A stretch of DNA of 64,000 bases from UBA1444 sp964521625 (lineage in GTDB: Bacteria; Bacillota; Negativicutes; UBA1444). A program made the position numbers and the translations under genes. Positions within the stretch are counted from its first letter, which is position 1. Each line of letters starts with the position of its first letter. The notes under the pieces are model-generated. The model was not told the DNA's origin. It saw nothing but the letters and a program-made list of their open reading frames with translations, and did no database searches. Location of the stretch: positions 8,047 to 72,046 of the forward strand of contig CAZFSM010000020.1 in NCBI GenBank assembly GCA_964521625.1, in the 5' to 3' direction. Of this stretch, positions 35,163 to 44,060 are shown piece by piece.

Positions 35163-35260
35163 CGCTCATTTTCCGCGGTTTGCCTCGGCGTCCCGGCAGG
35201 ATATGCAGATTGGAGCGGCGAAGAAAACAGCACGGATAAAAACTTCAGGGAGGCTCTATC

Positions 35261-35557
35261 ATGATTGTTGTCATTGCCAAGGTGTCGGTTATCCCCGAGA
35301 AAAAACAGGAGTTATTGGCTCTCGCCAAACCAGTAATCGCAACCACCCAGGCCGAAGCCGGCTGCATCAGCTACATTTTGCTCGATAACACGTACGATCC
35401 GGGCGGTTGCATGTTCGTCGAAGAATGGGCCGACCTGGCAGCGCTGCAAGCACACGCCGCCGCGCCGCATATCGCCCAGTGGCGCAAAGATTCGCGCGAT
35501 CTGCTCACCGCCAAAACCGCCATCACGATTTATCAGGGCGACGAAGTAAAGCTGTAA
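35261..35557 (+). CDS. Antibiotic biosynthesis monooxygenase (ABM) domain protein
   Basis: The protein has 98 residues, the full length of one ABM domain: MIVVIAKVSVIPEKKQEL, then AEAGCISYILLDNTYDPGG, MFVEEWADLAALQAHAAAPH. Such dimeric alpha+beta barrel proteins include quinol monooxygenases (YgiN) and many of unknown role. In this cluster with a ferredoxin-nitroreductase, it may help detoxify or recycle a redox-active compound, but that is inference. The ribosome binding site is CAGGGAGG. Confidence 0.9.
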   Translation: MIVVIAKVSVIPEKKQELLALAKPVIATTQAEAGCISYILLDNTYDPGGCMFVEEWADLAALQAHAAAPHIAQWRKDSRDLLTAKTAITIYQGDEVKL

Positions 35558-35608
35558 CCGTCATCTCCGCCTGAATGCGCCACAAATAGCAACGAGTAAG
35601 GAGTATGT

Positions 35609-36424
35609 ATGCTGGAACTGATTACAGTTGACCAGTCGCTTTGCGTCCGTTGCGGACGCTGCGCGGCAGTTTGTCCGCGCGGCCTGATTCATTTGAATCG
35701 CGAGTGGCCCGAATCCACAGCCGAAAAGCTCTGTGTCGGCTGCGGTCAATGCGTCGCCATCTGTCCGGCAAGCGCTCTCGACAACCGCCTGGCGCCGCTG
35801 GCAGGGCAAACACCGCTGCCCCCTTCACCTTATACGCCGGAGGCAGCGTATCATTTCCTGCGTTCGCGCCGCTCCACCCGTTGTTTCAAAAAGACGCAGG
35901 TCGAACGCGAAAAACTGGTCCAGTTGCTGGAACTGGCCCGACTGGCGCCAAGCGGCGGCAACTCGCAAGGCATAGCCTATTTGGTGATAGAAAACCGCAG
36001 TGTGCTGGACCAGCTGACTGCGGCAACGATCGACTGGATGGATGAACAAAGCAAACAAGGCCTCCCTGCCGCCAAAATCTACGCCCAGTACGTCGTGATG
36101 CACCGCGCGCAAGGCCGAGACTCGATCCTGCGCGACGCTCCCTGCCTGATTGTCGCCCATGCCGCCGCCAGTTTCCCGCGCGGTCGTGAAAACAGCCTGT
36201 TTACCCTGGCCTACGCTGAGCTCTACGCACCAGCCATCGGCCTGGGCAGCTGCTGGGCTGGCCTGATGGAGGCGGCTGCCTTTGCCGGCTCTTCGGTATT
36301 GGGCCTGCTGGGTCTGCCGGCAGATCGGCAATTTACCGGCGCAATCATGGTTGGTTATCCGGCATTGCAGTTCCCGCGGATGCCAGCCCGTAAACCACTC
36401 GAAATCAAGTTCTCGGAGGAGTAA
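35609..36424 (+). CDS. Ferredoxin-fused nitroreductase
   Basis: 271 residues: two [4Fe-4S] motifs (CVRCGRCAAVCP and CVGCGQCVAICP) fused to an FMN nitroreductase domain (RRSTRCFKKTQV, ARLAPSGGNSQG, 'GLGSCWAGL'). The nitroreductase domain reduces nitro, quinone or other substrates with electrons passed through the FeS domain. The end of the frame lies four bases before the mannonate dehydratase start. The physiological substrate is unknown. Confidence 0.9.
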   Translation: MLELITVDQSLCVRCGRCAAVCPRGLIHLNREWPESTAEKLCVGCGQCVAICPASALDNRLAPLAGQTPLPPSPYTPEAAYHFLRSRRSTRCFKKTQVEREKLVQLLELARLAPSGGNSQGIAYLVIENRSVLDQLTAATIDWMDEQSKQGLPAAKIYAQYVVMHRAQGRDSILRDAPCLIVAHAAASFPRGRENSLFTLAYAELYAPAIGLGSCWAGLMEAAAFAGSSVLGLLGLPADRQFTGAIMVGYPALQFPRMPARKPLEIKFSEE

Positions 36425-36428
36425 TCGG

Positions 36429-37535
36429 ATGAAAATGTCATTTCGTTGGTACGGCCAGCAGAATGAATCCTATCCCTTGCAATATGTTCGCCAGATTCCC
36501 GGCGTGCATCATATTGTCGGCGCGGTTTTCGATGTGCCGGTGGGTGAAGTGTGGCCGCTGGAAAAAATCTTCGCCTTGAAACAAGAAGTGGAGTCTGCCG
36601 GGTTGGCGCTGGAAACCATCGAGAGCGTGAATATTCATGAAGAGATCAAGCTTGGTGGTCCGGCCCGCGACCGCTTCATTGAAAATTACATTCAGACCCT
36701 GCGAAACTTGGCCCAGATCGGCATCAATGTCGTTTGCTACAACTTCATGCCGGTATTTGACTGGACCCGGACCGAACTGGCCAAGGTCTTGCCGGATGGC
36801 TCGTCGGTACTTTCTTATGATGCCCGGATTCTGCACGACCTGACGCCGGAAATGATGGCGGATCGGATGGAACGGGAGTCGAACGGTTTTATGCTGACCG
36901 GCTGGGAGAAAGCGCGCCTGCAGTCATTGCAGCTACTGTTCGACAAATACAAATCCTTTACCGAAGATACCCTGTTTGCCAATCTCGGTTACTTTTTGCG
37001 GGCGATCATTCCTGTCGCCGAGCAGTGCGGCATCAAAATGGCGATCCACCCGGACGATCCGCCCTGGTCTGTTTTCGGTCTGCCGCGCATCGCGACTTCC
37101 CAGCAAAACCTGCAACGAATCGTCGATCTGGTCGATAGCCCCTGCAACGGGCTGACCCTCTGCAGCGGCTCGCTGGGGGCCAATGCGGAAAATGACATCC
37201 CGGCGATCATCCGGCATTTTGGCAAGCAAGGCCGCCTGCATTTCGGTCACGTCCGCAACATCAAGATTCACGAACCCGGTGTGTTCGACGAATCGTCCCA
37301 TAAAACCGATGACGGCTCGCTGGATATGGTGGAAATCATGAAAGCGTACTGGGATATCGGCTTTACCGGCCCAATCCGGCCCGACCACGGACGGATGATT
37401 TGGGGCGAAAAGGGGCGTCCGGGCTACGGTTTGTACGATCGCGGCCTCGGCATCATGTATTTGCATGGAATTTGGGATACTTTCAAGCAAAATGCAGCCA
37501 AATATTCAGAATCCTGCAGGAGTTTCGCCAACTAA
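36429..37535 (+). CDS. uxuA: Mannonate dehydratase
   Basis: The start is the ATG at 36429, after GGAGGAGTAATCGG, four bases from the nitroreductase stop. 368 residues, matching UxuA: MKMSFRWYGQ, VCYNFMPVFDWTRTEL, MAIHPDDPPWSVFGLPR, LCSGSLGANAENDIP, HFGHVRNIK and GPIRPDHGRMIWGE. It dehydrates D-mannonate to 2-keto-3-deoxygluconate, part of glucuronate catabolism. Its His/Asp/Cys residues in these segments hold the metal. The downstream TRAP carrier probably brings in a sugar acid. Confidence 0.95.
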   Translation: MKMSFRWYGQQNESYPLQYVRQIPGVHHIVGAVFDVPVGEVWPLEKIFALKQEVESAGLALETIESVNIHEEIKLGGPARDRFIENYIQTLRNLAQIGINVVCYNFMPVFDWTRTELAKVLPDGSSVLSYDARILHDLTPEMMADRMERESNGFMLTGWEKARLQSLQLLFDKYKSFTEDTLFANLGYFLRAIIPVAEQCGIKMAIHPDDPPWSVFGLPRIATSQQNLQRIVDLVDSPCNGLTLCSGSLGANAENDIPAIIRHFGKQGRLHFGHVRNIKIHEPGVFDESSHKTDDGSLDMVEIMKAYWDIGFTGPIRPDHGRMIWGEKGRPGYGLYDRGLGIMYLHGIWDTFKQNAAKYSESCRSFAN

Positions 37536-37634
37536 ATCGAATTATCTCTTAGAATCGAAAGAGCCCGGTCCCGCTGAACTTTCAGTGTGGCAATATGCGC
37601 GGGAAAATACTAAACAGGAAAGGACCGTGAACGC

Positions 37635-38648
37635 ATGAAACAAGCTCTCAAACTCGTTGGCGTCGCCACCCTCGGCCTCGCACTGCTGATCTCCGCAGGC
37701 TGCGGCGGCGGCGAGAAAAAGGCAGAGGCGCCGAAAGCGCCGGAAAAAATCACCCTGAAGTTCGGTCATCTGGCAGATGAGAAAAACACCTGGCATCTCG
37801 GCGCACTGAAATTCAAAGAGATCGTCGAGAAAAACTCGAATGGCCGCCTTGAAGTTAAGGTCTATCCGAACGAGCAGCTCGGCAACGAAAAAGCGCTTGT
37901 CACCAGTATCCAGAATGGCACTGCCGACATGGGAATTTTCGGTGAAACCCTGACCACCTTCGGCGCCAGCAAAACAATCCTGATGGCGACACCGTACCTG
38001 TTAAAAGATGCCGCCCAACTACACAAAGTCGCTGGCGGTGAAATCGGTAAAGAAATCGAAGCCCAGGTTGTTGAAAAAGCCAAAATTCGCCCGATCGGTT
38101 ACTTTGAGCGCGGCCCGCGCGACCTGACCTCCAATCGCCCGATCAAAACTCCCGATGACCTGAAAGGTCTCAAACTGCGCGTTCCCAACGTTCCTTTGTT
38201 TGTTGACACCTGGCAGGCGCTCGGCGCCAAACCGATCCCGATGGCCTTCTCCGAAGTATTCACCAGCCTGCAGCAAGGCGCCATTGACGGACAAGAGAAT
38301 CCATATGCGCTGATTCGCAGCTCCAACCTGTTTGAAGTCCAGAAGTTCCTGAATAAAACTGGCCACGTCCGCTCCTGGATCTATGTTTGCATCGGCGAAA
38401 AGAAATTCCAGTCGTTGCCGCCTGATCTGCAAAAGGTCGTTTTGGATGCTGGCAAAGAAATGCAAAAATATGAAAATGAGATCTTCTTAAAAGGCGAGAA
38501 AGAGCTCGAAGCCTTCTTGAAAACTAAGATGACGTTTGTTGAAGACGTCGATATCGCCGCTTTCCAGAAGAAAGCCGCCGAAGCCGTTTTGGCCAAGTTT
38601 GACGCCGACCAAAAGGCTATGTACACCAAAGTCATCAACATGAAGTAA
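37635..38648 (+). CDS. dctP: TRAP transporter substrate-binding protein DctP
   Basis: 337 residues with a lipobox (LISAGCGGG, Cys 23), so a lipoprotein. The DctP pattern is clear: LKFGHLADEKNTWHLGALKF, 'GLKLRVPNVPLFVDTWQALGAKP' (in part) and SEVFTSLQQGAIDGQENP; the conserved Arg in LRVPN binds the substrate carboxylate. The tandem dctQ and dctM follow. Because mannonate dehydratase is the immediate upstream gene, a uronate or aldonate is the likely cargo. Confidence 0.93.
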   Translation: MKQALKLVGVATLGLALLISAGCGGGEKKAEAPKAPEKITLKFGHLADEKNTWHLGALKFKEIVEKNSNGRLEVKVYPNEQLGNEKALVTSIQNGTADMGIFGETLTTFGASKTILMATPYLLKDAAQLHKVAGGEIGKEIEAQVVEKAKIRPIGYFERGPRDLTSNRPIKTPDDLKGLKLRVPNVPLFVDTWQALGAKPIPMAFSEVFTSLQQGAIDGQENPYALIRSSNLFEVQKFLNKTGHVRSWIYVCIGEKKFQSLPPDLQKVVLDAGKEMQKYENEIFLKGEKELEAFLKTKMTFVEDVDIAAFQKKAAEAVLAKFDADQKAMYTKVINMK

Positions 38649-38672
38649 AAATCCCATTCATAATTTTGGGCA

Positions 38673-38700
38673 GAGAGCGTCCGGAAAGCCGGGCGCTCTC
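38673..38700 (+). terminator. Hairpin between dctP and dctQ
   Basis: GAGAGCGTCCGG pairs with CCGGGCGCTCTC (12 pairs with one G-U, tetraloop AAAG). It is followed by CCCCTCTTT, a weak T-tract, so it may act as a partial terminator that keeps DctP in excess over the membrane subunits. Confidence 0.55.
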
Positions 38701-38723
38701 CCCTCTTTAACTGGAGGCCTCAT

Positions 38724-39233
38724 GTGAATATTTTATTTCGATTTCTAGATCATTGGCTGCGCATGGGCGCTATTCTCAGCATGTTTCTGCTGCTGGGCGT
38801 CGTATTGCTGCAAGTTTTCGCCCGCATTGCCCTGCCCCAGGTCCCTGCCTGGACCGAAGAAGCCTCCCGCCTGTTTTTCATGTGGGCGGTTGCTTTTGCC
38901 GCAGGTCCGGCCGTGCGGGAGCAAGCCTATGTCGACGTGGACTCATTCACAATTCACTTGCCGCAAAAACTGCAGCTTTGGCTGGCGATTCTGCTTGACG
39001 TCGTTTTAGTCGGCTTTTCCGGCATCATGGTCCATGAATCAACCAAATTGATCATGTCTTTAGAAGGGCAGACCTCCGCCGCCCTGATGTGGCCAATGCA
39101 CATTTTCTACGCATCAATCTGGCTGCAAACCGCCATGCTGACCCTCTATCTCGCCCGCTCCGTTGTGCGGATGATCCGTACCGGCAGCATAAAGAATGAA
39201 GCGCAGGCCGTCAAAGGAGGCGAGGCAATCTAA
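38724..39233 (+). CDS. dctQ: TRAP transporter small membrane subunit DctQ
   Basis: A 169-residue protein with four membrane segments and the DctQ pattern LQVFARI, 'WTEEASRLFFMWAVAFAAGPAVREQAYVDVD' (in part). GTG start. It forms the small membrane part of the TRAP carrier and shares its last base with the dctM start (TAATG). Confidence 0.92.
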   Translation: MNILFRFLDHWLRMGAILSMFLLLGVVLLQVFARIALPQVPAWTEEASRLFFMWAVAFAAGPAVREQAYVDVDSFTIHLPQKLQLWLAILLDVVLVGFSGIMVHESTKLIMSLEGQTSAALMWPMHIFYASIWLQTAMLTLYLARSVVRMIRTGSIKNEAQAVKGGEAI

Positions 39234-40510
39234 TGGTCGCCGTTTTATTTATCGTCTTTCTCGGCTGTGTCATGTTACGTATGCCGATTGCCTTCAGTCT
39301 GGGCTTTTCCTCTTTTGTTTATATTGCGGCCTCGGATATCCCGCTGAGCATTATCCCGGAGAGGATGTTCTCCGGCATTGATTCGTTCGTCATTCTCTGC
39401 GTTCCTGGTTTTATCCTCGCCGGCAACCTGATGAATGTCGGCGGCATTACCGAACGCATCATCAAGTTTTGCATGGCTTTGGTCGGCCACATTCGCGGCG
39501 GCCTGGCGCTGTCCAATGTCGGCGCCTCGATGGTTTTTGCCGGCATCAGCGGTACTGCCGTATCGGATGCGGTCAGTATCGGTACGATCATGATTCCCGC
39601 CATGGTAAAACGCGGCTATAGCGCAGCGTTTTCCGGCGCCGTGACCGCTTCCGCTTCTACGATGGGACCGATCATCCCGCCCAGCCTGCCGATGGTTATT
39701 GCCGGCACCGTTACCGGCCTGTCGGTCAGTCGGTTACTGGTCGGCGGCATCATTCCCGGCCTGTTACTGGGGCTCGGCATCGGCACTGTCGCCTATTTTA
39801 TTTCTGTCAAACGCGGTTATCCCAAAGATGAACGATTGCCGTTTAAAGAAGTCGTCAAAAGTTTCTTTGGTGCGTTCTGGGCGATCCTGATGACGCTGAT
39901 CATTCTCGGCGGCATCATGGGCGGCTTTTTTACGCCAACCGAAGCAGCCATGGTCGCTGTGTTCTATGCAATCATTATTGGCTTTTTCGTATATGGCGAA
40001 TTGAAGCCATCCATGTTGCCGGCGATTTTCTTTGAGTCGGCGGTAACCACCGCTTCGTTGATGGTCCTGGTCGGCTTCGCCAACGTGTTTGCCTGGATTC
40101 TCACCAGCGAAGAGATCCCAGTGATGATCACCACTGCGATGCTCGATTTGTCGCGCGACCCGATGGTATATATCATGTTGGTCAATATCCTGCTGATTTT
40201 AGTCGGCATGTTCATGGAAACCATCGCAGCACTGATGATCCTGATGCCGATCCTGCTGAAGCCAGCCATTGAGTTGGGCATCGATCCGATTCAGTTTGCC
40301 TTGATGTGTGTGCTAAACCTGGTCATCGGCCTGACTACCCCGCCGGTAGGCGTCTGCCTGTTCGTGGCATCCGCCATCGCCAAGGTTTCGATCGGTCGCC
40401 TGACTTGGGCGCTACTTCCATTCATCGGGGTTAGCATCGTGGTCCTGCTGCTGGTCAGTTATGTGCCCGCTGTCACCTTGTGGCTACCCAACCTGGTGTT
40501 CAACAAATAA
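39233..40510 (+). CDS. dctM: TRAP transporter large membrane subunit DctM
   Basis: A 425-residue protein with about 12 segments. FVILCVPGFILAGNLMN, FAGISGTAVSDAVSIG, STMGPIIPPSLPMVI, FFTPTEAAMVAVFYA, and 'LNLVIGLTTPPVGVCLFVA' are DctM marks. It carries the substrate with sodium or proton coupling. Downstream lies repeat B and a bidirectional terminator. Confidence 0.95.
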   Translation: MVAVLFIVFLGCVMLRMPIAFSLGFSSFVYIAASDIPLSIIPERMFSGIDSFVILCVPGFILAGNLMNVGGITERIIKFCMALVGHIRGGLALSNVGASMVFAGISGTAVSDAVSIGTIMIPAMVKRGYSAAFSGAVTASASTMGPIIPPSLPMVIAGTVTGLSVSRLLVGGIIPGLLLGLGIGTVAYFISVKRGYPKDERLPFKEVVKSFFGAFWAILMTLIILGGIMGGFFTPTEAAMVAVFYAIIIGFFVYGELKPSMLPAIFFESAVTTASLMVLVGFANVFAWILTSEEIPVMITTAMLDLSRDPMVYIMLVNILLILVGMFMETIAALMILMPILLKPAIELGIDPIQFALMCVLNLVIGLTTPPVGVCLFVASAIAKVSIGRLTWALLPFIGVSIVVLLLVSYVPAVTLWLPNLVFNK

Positions 40511-40534
40511 GGGAAGAAGTGAATAATTCCTAGA

Positions 40535-40740
40535 AAACCACTGAATAATCCGATTGCTGAGGATTTCAGCCTTGATTCGCATCGATTTGCGACTGGTTTC
40601 GCCGGTCAGCCAGAAACGCTTCGTCCGTCGCTTCTGGCTTCAAATCAACATCCATGTTGATTTGCCCAGACAAAACTGCGTCCCTGCATCGGCGAATACT
40701 ACGGCCTCAATCCAATGCAATCTCCATTATTTCAGTGTTT
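40535..40740. repeat. Structured intergenic element, copy B
   Basis: About 206 bases directly after dctM. Outer arms AAACCACTGAATAAT and ATTATTTCAGTGTTT pair (small bulges), then GATTGC/GCAATC and TTCGC/GCGAA, with GAGG/CCTC partner segments. The top holds a small GACTGG/CCGGTC hairpin, then GCCAGAA/TTCTGGC (40609-40615 with 40632-40638) with a loop containing GCTTCGTCCGTCGC, and CAAATCAACA/TGTTGATTTG (40641-40664). Same layout and loop sequence as copies A and C. Confidence 0.7.
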
Positions 40741-40768
40741 CCCTAGCATTGCTGTGTTTCCAAAAATC

Positions 40769-40820
40769 AACGGGGCTGTGCAAGACTCTTTATGAGTTCT
40801 CGCACAACCCCGTTTTAGTT
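40769..40820. terminator. Bidirectional terminator between dctM and the oxidase operon
   Basis: AACGGGGCTGTGC pairs with GCACAACCCCGTT (one mismatch) over a 20-base loop, followed by TTTTAG on the plus strand. It lies between structured copies B and C and serves the convergent dctM and minus-strand oxidase operons. Confidence 0.7.
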
Positions 40821-40862
40821 TATTCTTGGAGAAACTGTGGATAAATCACGAAAACGAACGGA

Positions 40863-41060
40863 AGCACTGAAAGAATGAAGCTCATCTTTGATTTGAACCG
40901 TATAATTCGTCGTCATGCAGCGATGAATTACGAAAAAATCAACATGGACGTTGATTTTAGGACTAATGCGACGGACGGAGCTTTTTAGTCCGTTTGGTAG
41001 TTGCTGCATGACGCTACGAATTTAGGTGAAAAACAACAATGCGCGGAATTATTCAGTGCT
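40863..41060. repeat. Structured intergenic element, copy C (inverted)
   Basis: About 198 bases in opposite orientation to copy B. Outer arms AGCACTGAA and TTCAGTGCT pair perfectly; inner arms AATTCGTCGTCATGCAGC and GCTGCATGACGCTACGAATT pair with one short bulge. The top, read on the minus strand, carries GGACTAA/TTAGTCC with a loop containing GCTCCGTCCGTCGC and AAAATCAACG/TGTTGATTTT with loop TCCA. Copies B and C face each other across the bidirectional terminator. Confidence 0.75.
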
Positions 41061-41078
41061 TGCTTTTGTTGCAAAACC

Positions 41079-42191
41079 CTATTTCAGATACTCCGCCACC
41101 TTCTGCCCGGTAATCGGCGCCAGGGCAATCCCATCACCTTCATGGCCCGCCGCCATGATCAAGCCCGGCAATCCTTCAACCGGCCCCAGGATTGGCAGAC
41201 CATCCGGCGTATGCGGTCGCAGGCCGGCAAAAGTCCGGATGATATTCACTTTGGCCAGTGCCGGCAAAATCCGCCGGGCATGCTGCGCAACCGCCTCGAT
41301 CCCCGCCAGCGTCGTTTTGCGGTCAAATCCGGCAAATTCACGGGTACTGCCGATCAGCAGGCTGCCATGCGCCGTCTGCTCGACGGCCAGGCCGACGCCC
41401 AGCCGATGCTGCCGGTCCGTCGGGTCCAGTTCTTCCGGATGATACTTGGCGATCAAGTAGCAAGCGCAGAGCAGGACATGGTTCAACATTGGCGGCAAGG
41501 GTTCGGTCACCAGAATCTGGCCGCGCCTGGGTTTGATCGGCAGATCGATGCCAAAGGGAGACAGCAGCGCCGGCGCCCAGACACCGGTCGCATTAACCAC
41601 ATAATCGGCCCGCAGTTCTCCCTGCCCGGTCTTGACGCCGCAAACGCGACCGTTTTCCACCAGGAGTGCCTGCACTTCGATGCCTGGTCTGATTTGTGCG
41701 CCGAGTCGCCGGGCCGCCTGGGCAAAGCCCTGCGCCAGCCGGATCGGATTGACTTGGGCATCGTCGGCGCAATAAGCCGCGCCCCAGAGGTCTTCCGCCA
41801 GTAGCGGTTCCGACTGCCGCGCCTGCTGGATCGGCAACAGTTCGACCTGCAGCCCGGCCTGTTTTTGTTTGACAATCAGGCCTTGCAGCAGCTGGGCCTG
41901 TTTTTCCGATTCGGCTACGATCATGCCGCCGCAGGGCATGTATTCGATGTCATAGTCCAGTTCCGCTGCCAACGTCCGGTATAGCGCCGCGCTTTGCATC
42001 GCCAGGTCCAGGTGTGGCCCCGGGTTCTTTGACTGCAGGATGATAAAGCCGTCACAGGCGCCGGAAGTCCCGGCGGCGATATCGCCCCGGTCCAGCAGTA
42101 CGACCCGCTTACTGGCTTTGGCTGCGTAGTAAGCGACCGAGGTGCCGATGACACCGCCGCCGATGACGATTACTTCCGACTGCTTATTCAT
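41079..42191 (-). CDS. FAD-dependent amino acid oxidase/dehydrogenase (DAO fold), catalytic subunit
   Basis: The start is the ATG at 42191 (MNKQSEV), eight bases after GGAGGTG. 370 residues of the D-amino acid oxidase/HcnC/SoxB family: VIVIGGGVIGTSVAYY (dinucleotide fold), SGACDGFIILQSKN, VNATGVWAPALLSPFG and RPHTPDGLPILGPVE. It overlaps the preceding FeS gene by eight bases. With the FeS and NADH-type FAD subunits next to it, it should oxidise a secondary-amine or N-substituted amino acid and pass electrons to the FeS partners rather than to oxygen in this anaerobe. Confidence 0.88.
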   Translation of the reverse strand: MNKQSEVIVIGGGVIGTSVAYYAAKASKRVVLLDRGDIAAGTSGACDGFIILQSKNPGPHLDLAMQSAALYRTLAAELDYDIEYMPCGGMIVAESEKQAQLLQGLIVKQKQAGLQVELLPIQQARQSEPLLAEDLWGAAYCADDAQVNPIRLAQGFAQAARRLGAQIRPGIEVQALLVENGRVCGVKTGQGELRADYVVNATGVWAPALLSPFGIDLPIKPRRGQILVTEPLPPMLNHVLLCACYLIAKYHPEELDPTDRQHRLGVGLAVEQTAHGSLLIGSTREFAGFDRKTTLAGIEAVAQHARRILPALAKVNIIRTFAGLRPHTPDGLPILGPVEGLPGLIMAAGHEGDGIALAPITGQKVAEYLK

Positions 42192-42948
42192 CGTCGTCAC
42201 CTCCGGCCAGTGCTTCCAGTGACAGCGTCCTTACCGGAACGCGGCTGGTCGGCGGCAAAATGTCGGCTGGCGACTGACCGGTCTCTTCGGCGATCACCCG
42301 ACTGATCAGGCGGCGGCAGGTCCGTCCCTGGCATAGTCCCATGCCGGCCCGGGTCCGCATTTTCACGGCGGCCACCGTTTTTGCACCTTCACGCACGGCC
42401 TGCCGCACTTCGGTTTCCGAGACTTCGCAGCAGCGGCAGAGGAGTACCTCGCCCGGCGCGACCAGGCGCATACTGCGCACGTCATGTATGTACTGCTTGG
42501 GCACGGCCAGCGTCACAATCGCCGTGCCTTCTCGCTGCGCCCCGGTGTCGACTTTGACTACCCGAGCTTTGCTAACGAACCGGCCGGTGCGGTCCACTCC
42601 GTCGACAATCTCGTCCGAGCTGGGCAGCGGCAGATATTCATAGGGAAACATCACCAGGGCTTCGGTTGCCGATTTCGAGGCATCAACCAGAAATATCGCC
42701 AATCCTGGGCATTTGCTGAGACAGATGCCGCAGCCACGGCACTTGTTGAGGTCCAGCCGCGGCAACTTCGTAATATCGGCGCCGACTTCGATCGCGCCGA
42801 ACGGACAGGCCTTTTCGCAGGGATTACAGGGAATTTCCTGCACGCATTCGATCACGGCGACCGGTCCCCGCTCGGCCCTTTCGGCTGGCGGGAATACCCC
42901 CGCTGCTTCTGCGGCGCTCAGCGCGCCGGTAAATTTTACGCCTTCCAT
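42184..42948 (-). CDS. Ferredoxin/BFD-like FeS subunit of the oxidase complex
   Basis: 254 residues. A central ferredoxin part (CNPCEKACPFGAIEVG, CRGCGICLSKCPG) is followed by a BFD-like [2Fe-2S] domain (LLCRCCEVSETEVRQA and GMGLCQGRTC). This combination is the gamma/delta-like subunit seen with proline or hydroxyproline dehydrogenases and HcnABC-like complexes in anaerobes. It bridges electron flow between the catalytic FAD protein and the second FAD protein. It overlaps both neighbours, so strict translational coupling is likely. Confidence 0.85.
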   Translation of the reverse strand: MEGVKFTGALSAAEAAGVFPPAERAERGPVAVIECVQEIPCNPCEKACPFGAIEVGADITKLPRLDLNKCRGCGICLSKCPGLAIFLVDASKSATEALVMFPYEYLPLPSSDEIVDGVDRTGRFVSKARVVKVDTGAQREGTAIVTLAVPKQYIHDVRSMRLVAPGEVLLCRCCEVSETEVRQAVREGAKTVAAVKMRTRAGMGLCQGRTCRRLISRVIAEETGQSPADILPPTSRVPVRTLSLEALAGGDDDE

Positions 42949-44060
42949 GCTGGACCTCCTTGCACTGACTGCAGCGCCTGTTGCAAAATTTCCGCCTTGG
43001 CCAGCCGCCGGCCCTCGCCGAACGGGCCGGACCGCAGCACAGCAATTCGCTGCCTGACGGCAGCCTTATCGGCAGCTGCGGTGGCCGCCGCCACCAGTCC
43101 CAGTGATTCGGCGGCAGCAATCCCTGCCAGCCGGCCCTCTTCCATCGCGGTCGAAGCTTCTTCCACGCCGGTGATATCGCCGGCCACATACAAATAGGGC
43201 AAGCTGGTCAGCATATTATCATCATGCAGCGGCAGATGGCCGCCGAGCTTTGGTGAAAAGAAAAATTCGCAACCCGCCATCCAGGCCAGTTCGGTCAGCG
43301 GCGTCAACCCGACGGCCAACCCGACCGTATCGGCGGCCAGCGTCCGCTCGGACTGCGGATCGATCTTGCCATCCGGCCCCAGCGTCGCCAGCACAACCGC
43401 TTCGACTTTGCCCTGTCCGATCACCCGACTGATCGTTGTCCCGATCAAAATCGGCACGCCGGCACGTCTAATCTTGGCCGCATGCACGCCATAACCGCCG
43501 ATCGACGGCATCGCTTCCACTACGGCCAACACTTCCGCGCCGGCCTGCATCAGTTGATAACAGACAATCAGGCCGACATTGCCGGAGCCAAGCATAATGA
43601 AACGTTTTCCTGGCAACACCCGGTGCACGTTGATCATCGTCTGGATCGCCCCGGCCCCCATCACGCCAGGCAAGGTCGAACCGGGAAATGCCACCGCGTT
43701 TTCCGAGGCGCCGGTCGCCAGAATAATCCGGCCAGTTTCCACCGTAACATGACGGCCTTCGCGCAATATCGCCACCCGGTTGTCAAACAGACCATGCACA
43801 ACTGCGTCCAGCCATACGGTAACACCGCTGTCGGCCGCTTCCCTCAGCAGTTGCCGGCCGATGTCATAGCCGCGCACGCCGGCGCGGTGTTCGTGCGAGC
43901 CGAAAAATTTATGAATCTGCTTGAACAGCTGGCCGCCCGGCTTGTTATTCTCATCGACAACCAAAGTGCGCGCACCGCGCTTGGCGGCTTCAATCGCCGC
44001 CGCCAGTCCGGCCGGCCCGGCGCCAACGATGACAATATCAAAACGCTGCCCTGTTGCCAT
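42936..44060 (-). CDS. FAD/NAD(P)-type oxidoreductase subunit of the oxidase complex
   Basis: The start is the ATG at 44060 (MATGQRFDIVIVGAG), overlapping the [2Fe-2S] gene stop as TGATG. 374 residues with two dinucleotide folds (IVIVGAGPAGLAAAIEAA and 'FIMLGSGNVGLIVCYQLM') and a conserved YLYVAGDITG region near the C-terminus. It matches HcnB/OoxA/SoxA-type proteins, which carry FAD and may accept NAD. It pairs with the [2Fe-2S], ferredoxin/BFD and DAO subunits to form one complex. Confidence 0.88.
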   Translation of the reverse strand: MATGQRFDIVIVGAGPAGLAAAIEAAKRGARTLVVDENNKPGGQLFKQIHKFFGSHEHRAGVRGYDIGRQLLREAADSGVTVWLDAVVHGLFDNRVAILREGRHVTVETGRIILATGASENAVAFPGSTLPGVMGAGAIQTMINVHRVLPGKRFIMLGSGNVGLIVCYQLMQAGAEVLAVVEAMPSIGGYGVHAAKIRRAGVPILIGTTISRVIGQGKVEAVVLATLGPDGKIDPQSERTLAADTVGLAVGLTPLTELAWMAGCEFFFSPKLGGHLPLHDDNMLTSLPYLYVAGDITGVEEASTAMEEGRLAGIAAAESLGLVAAATAAADKAAVRQRIAVLRSGPFGEGRRLAKAEILQQALQSVQGGPAWKA

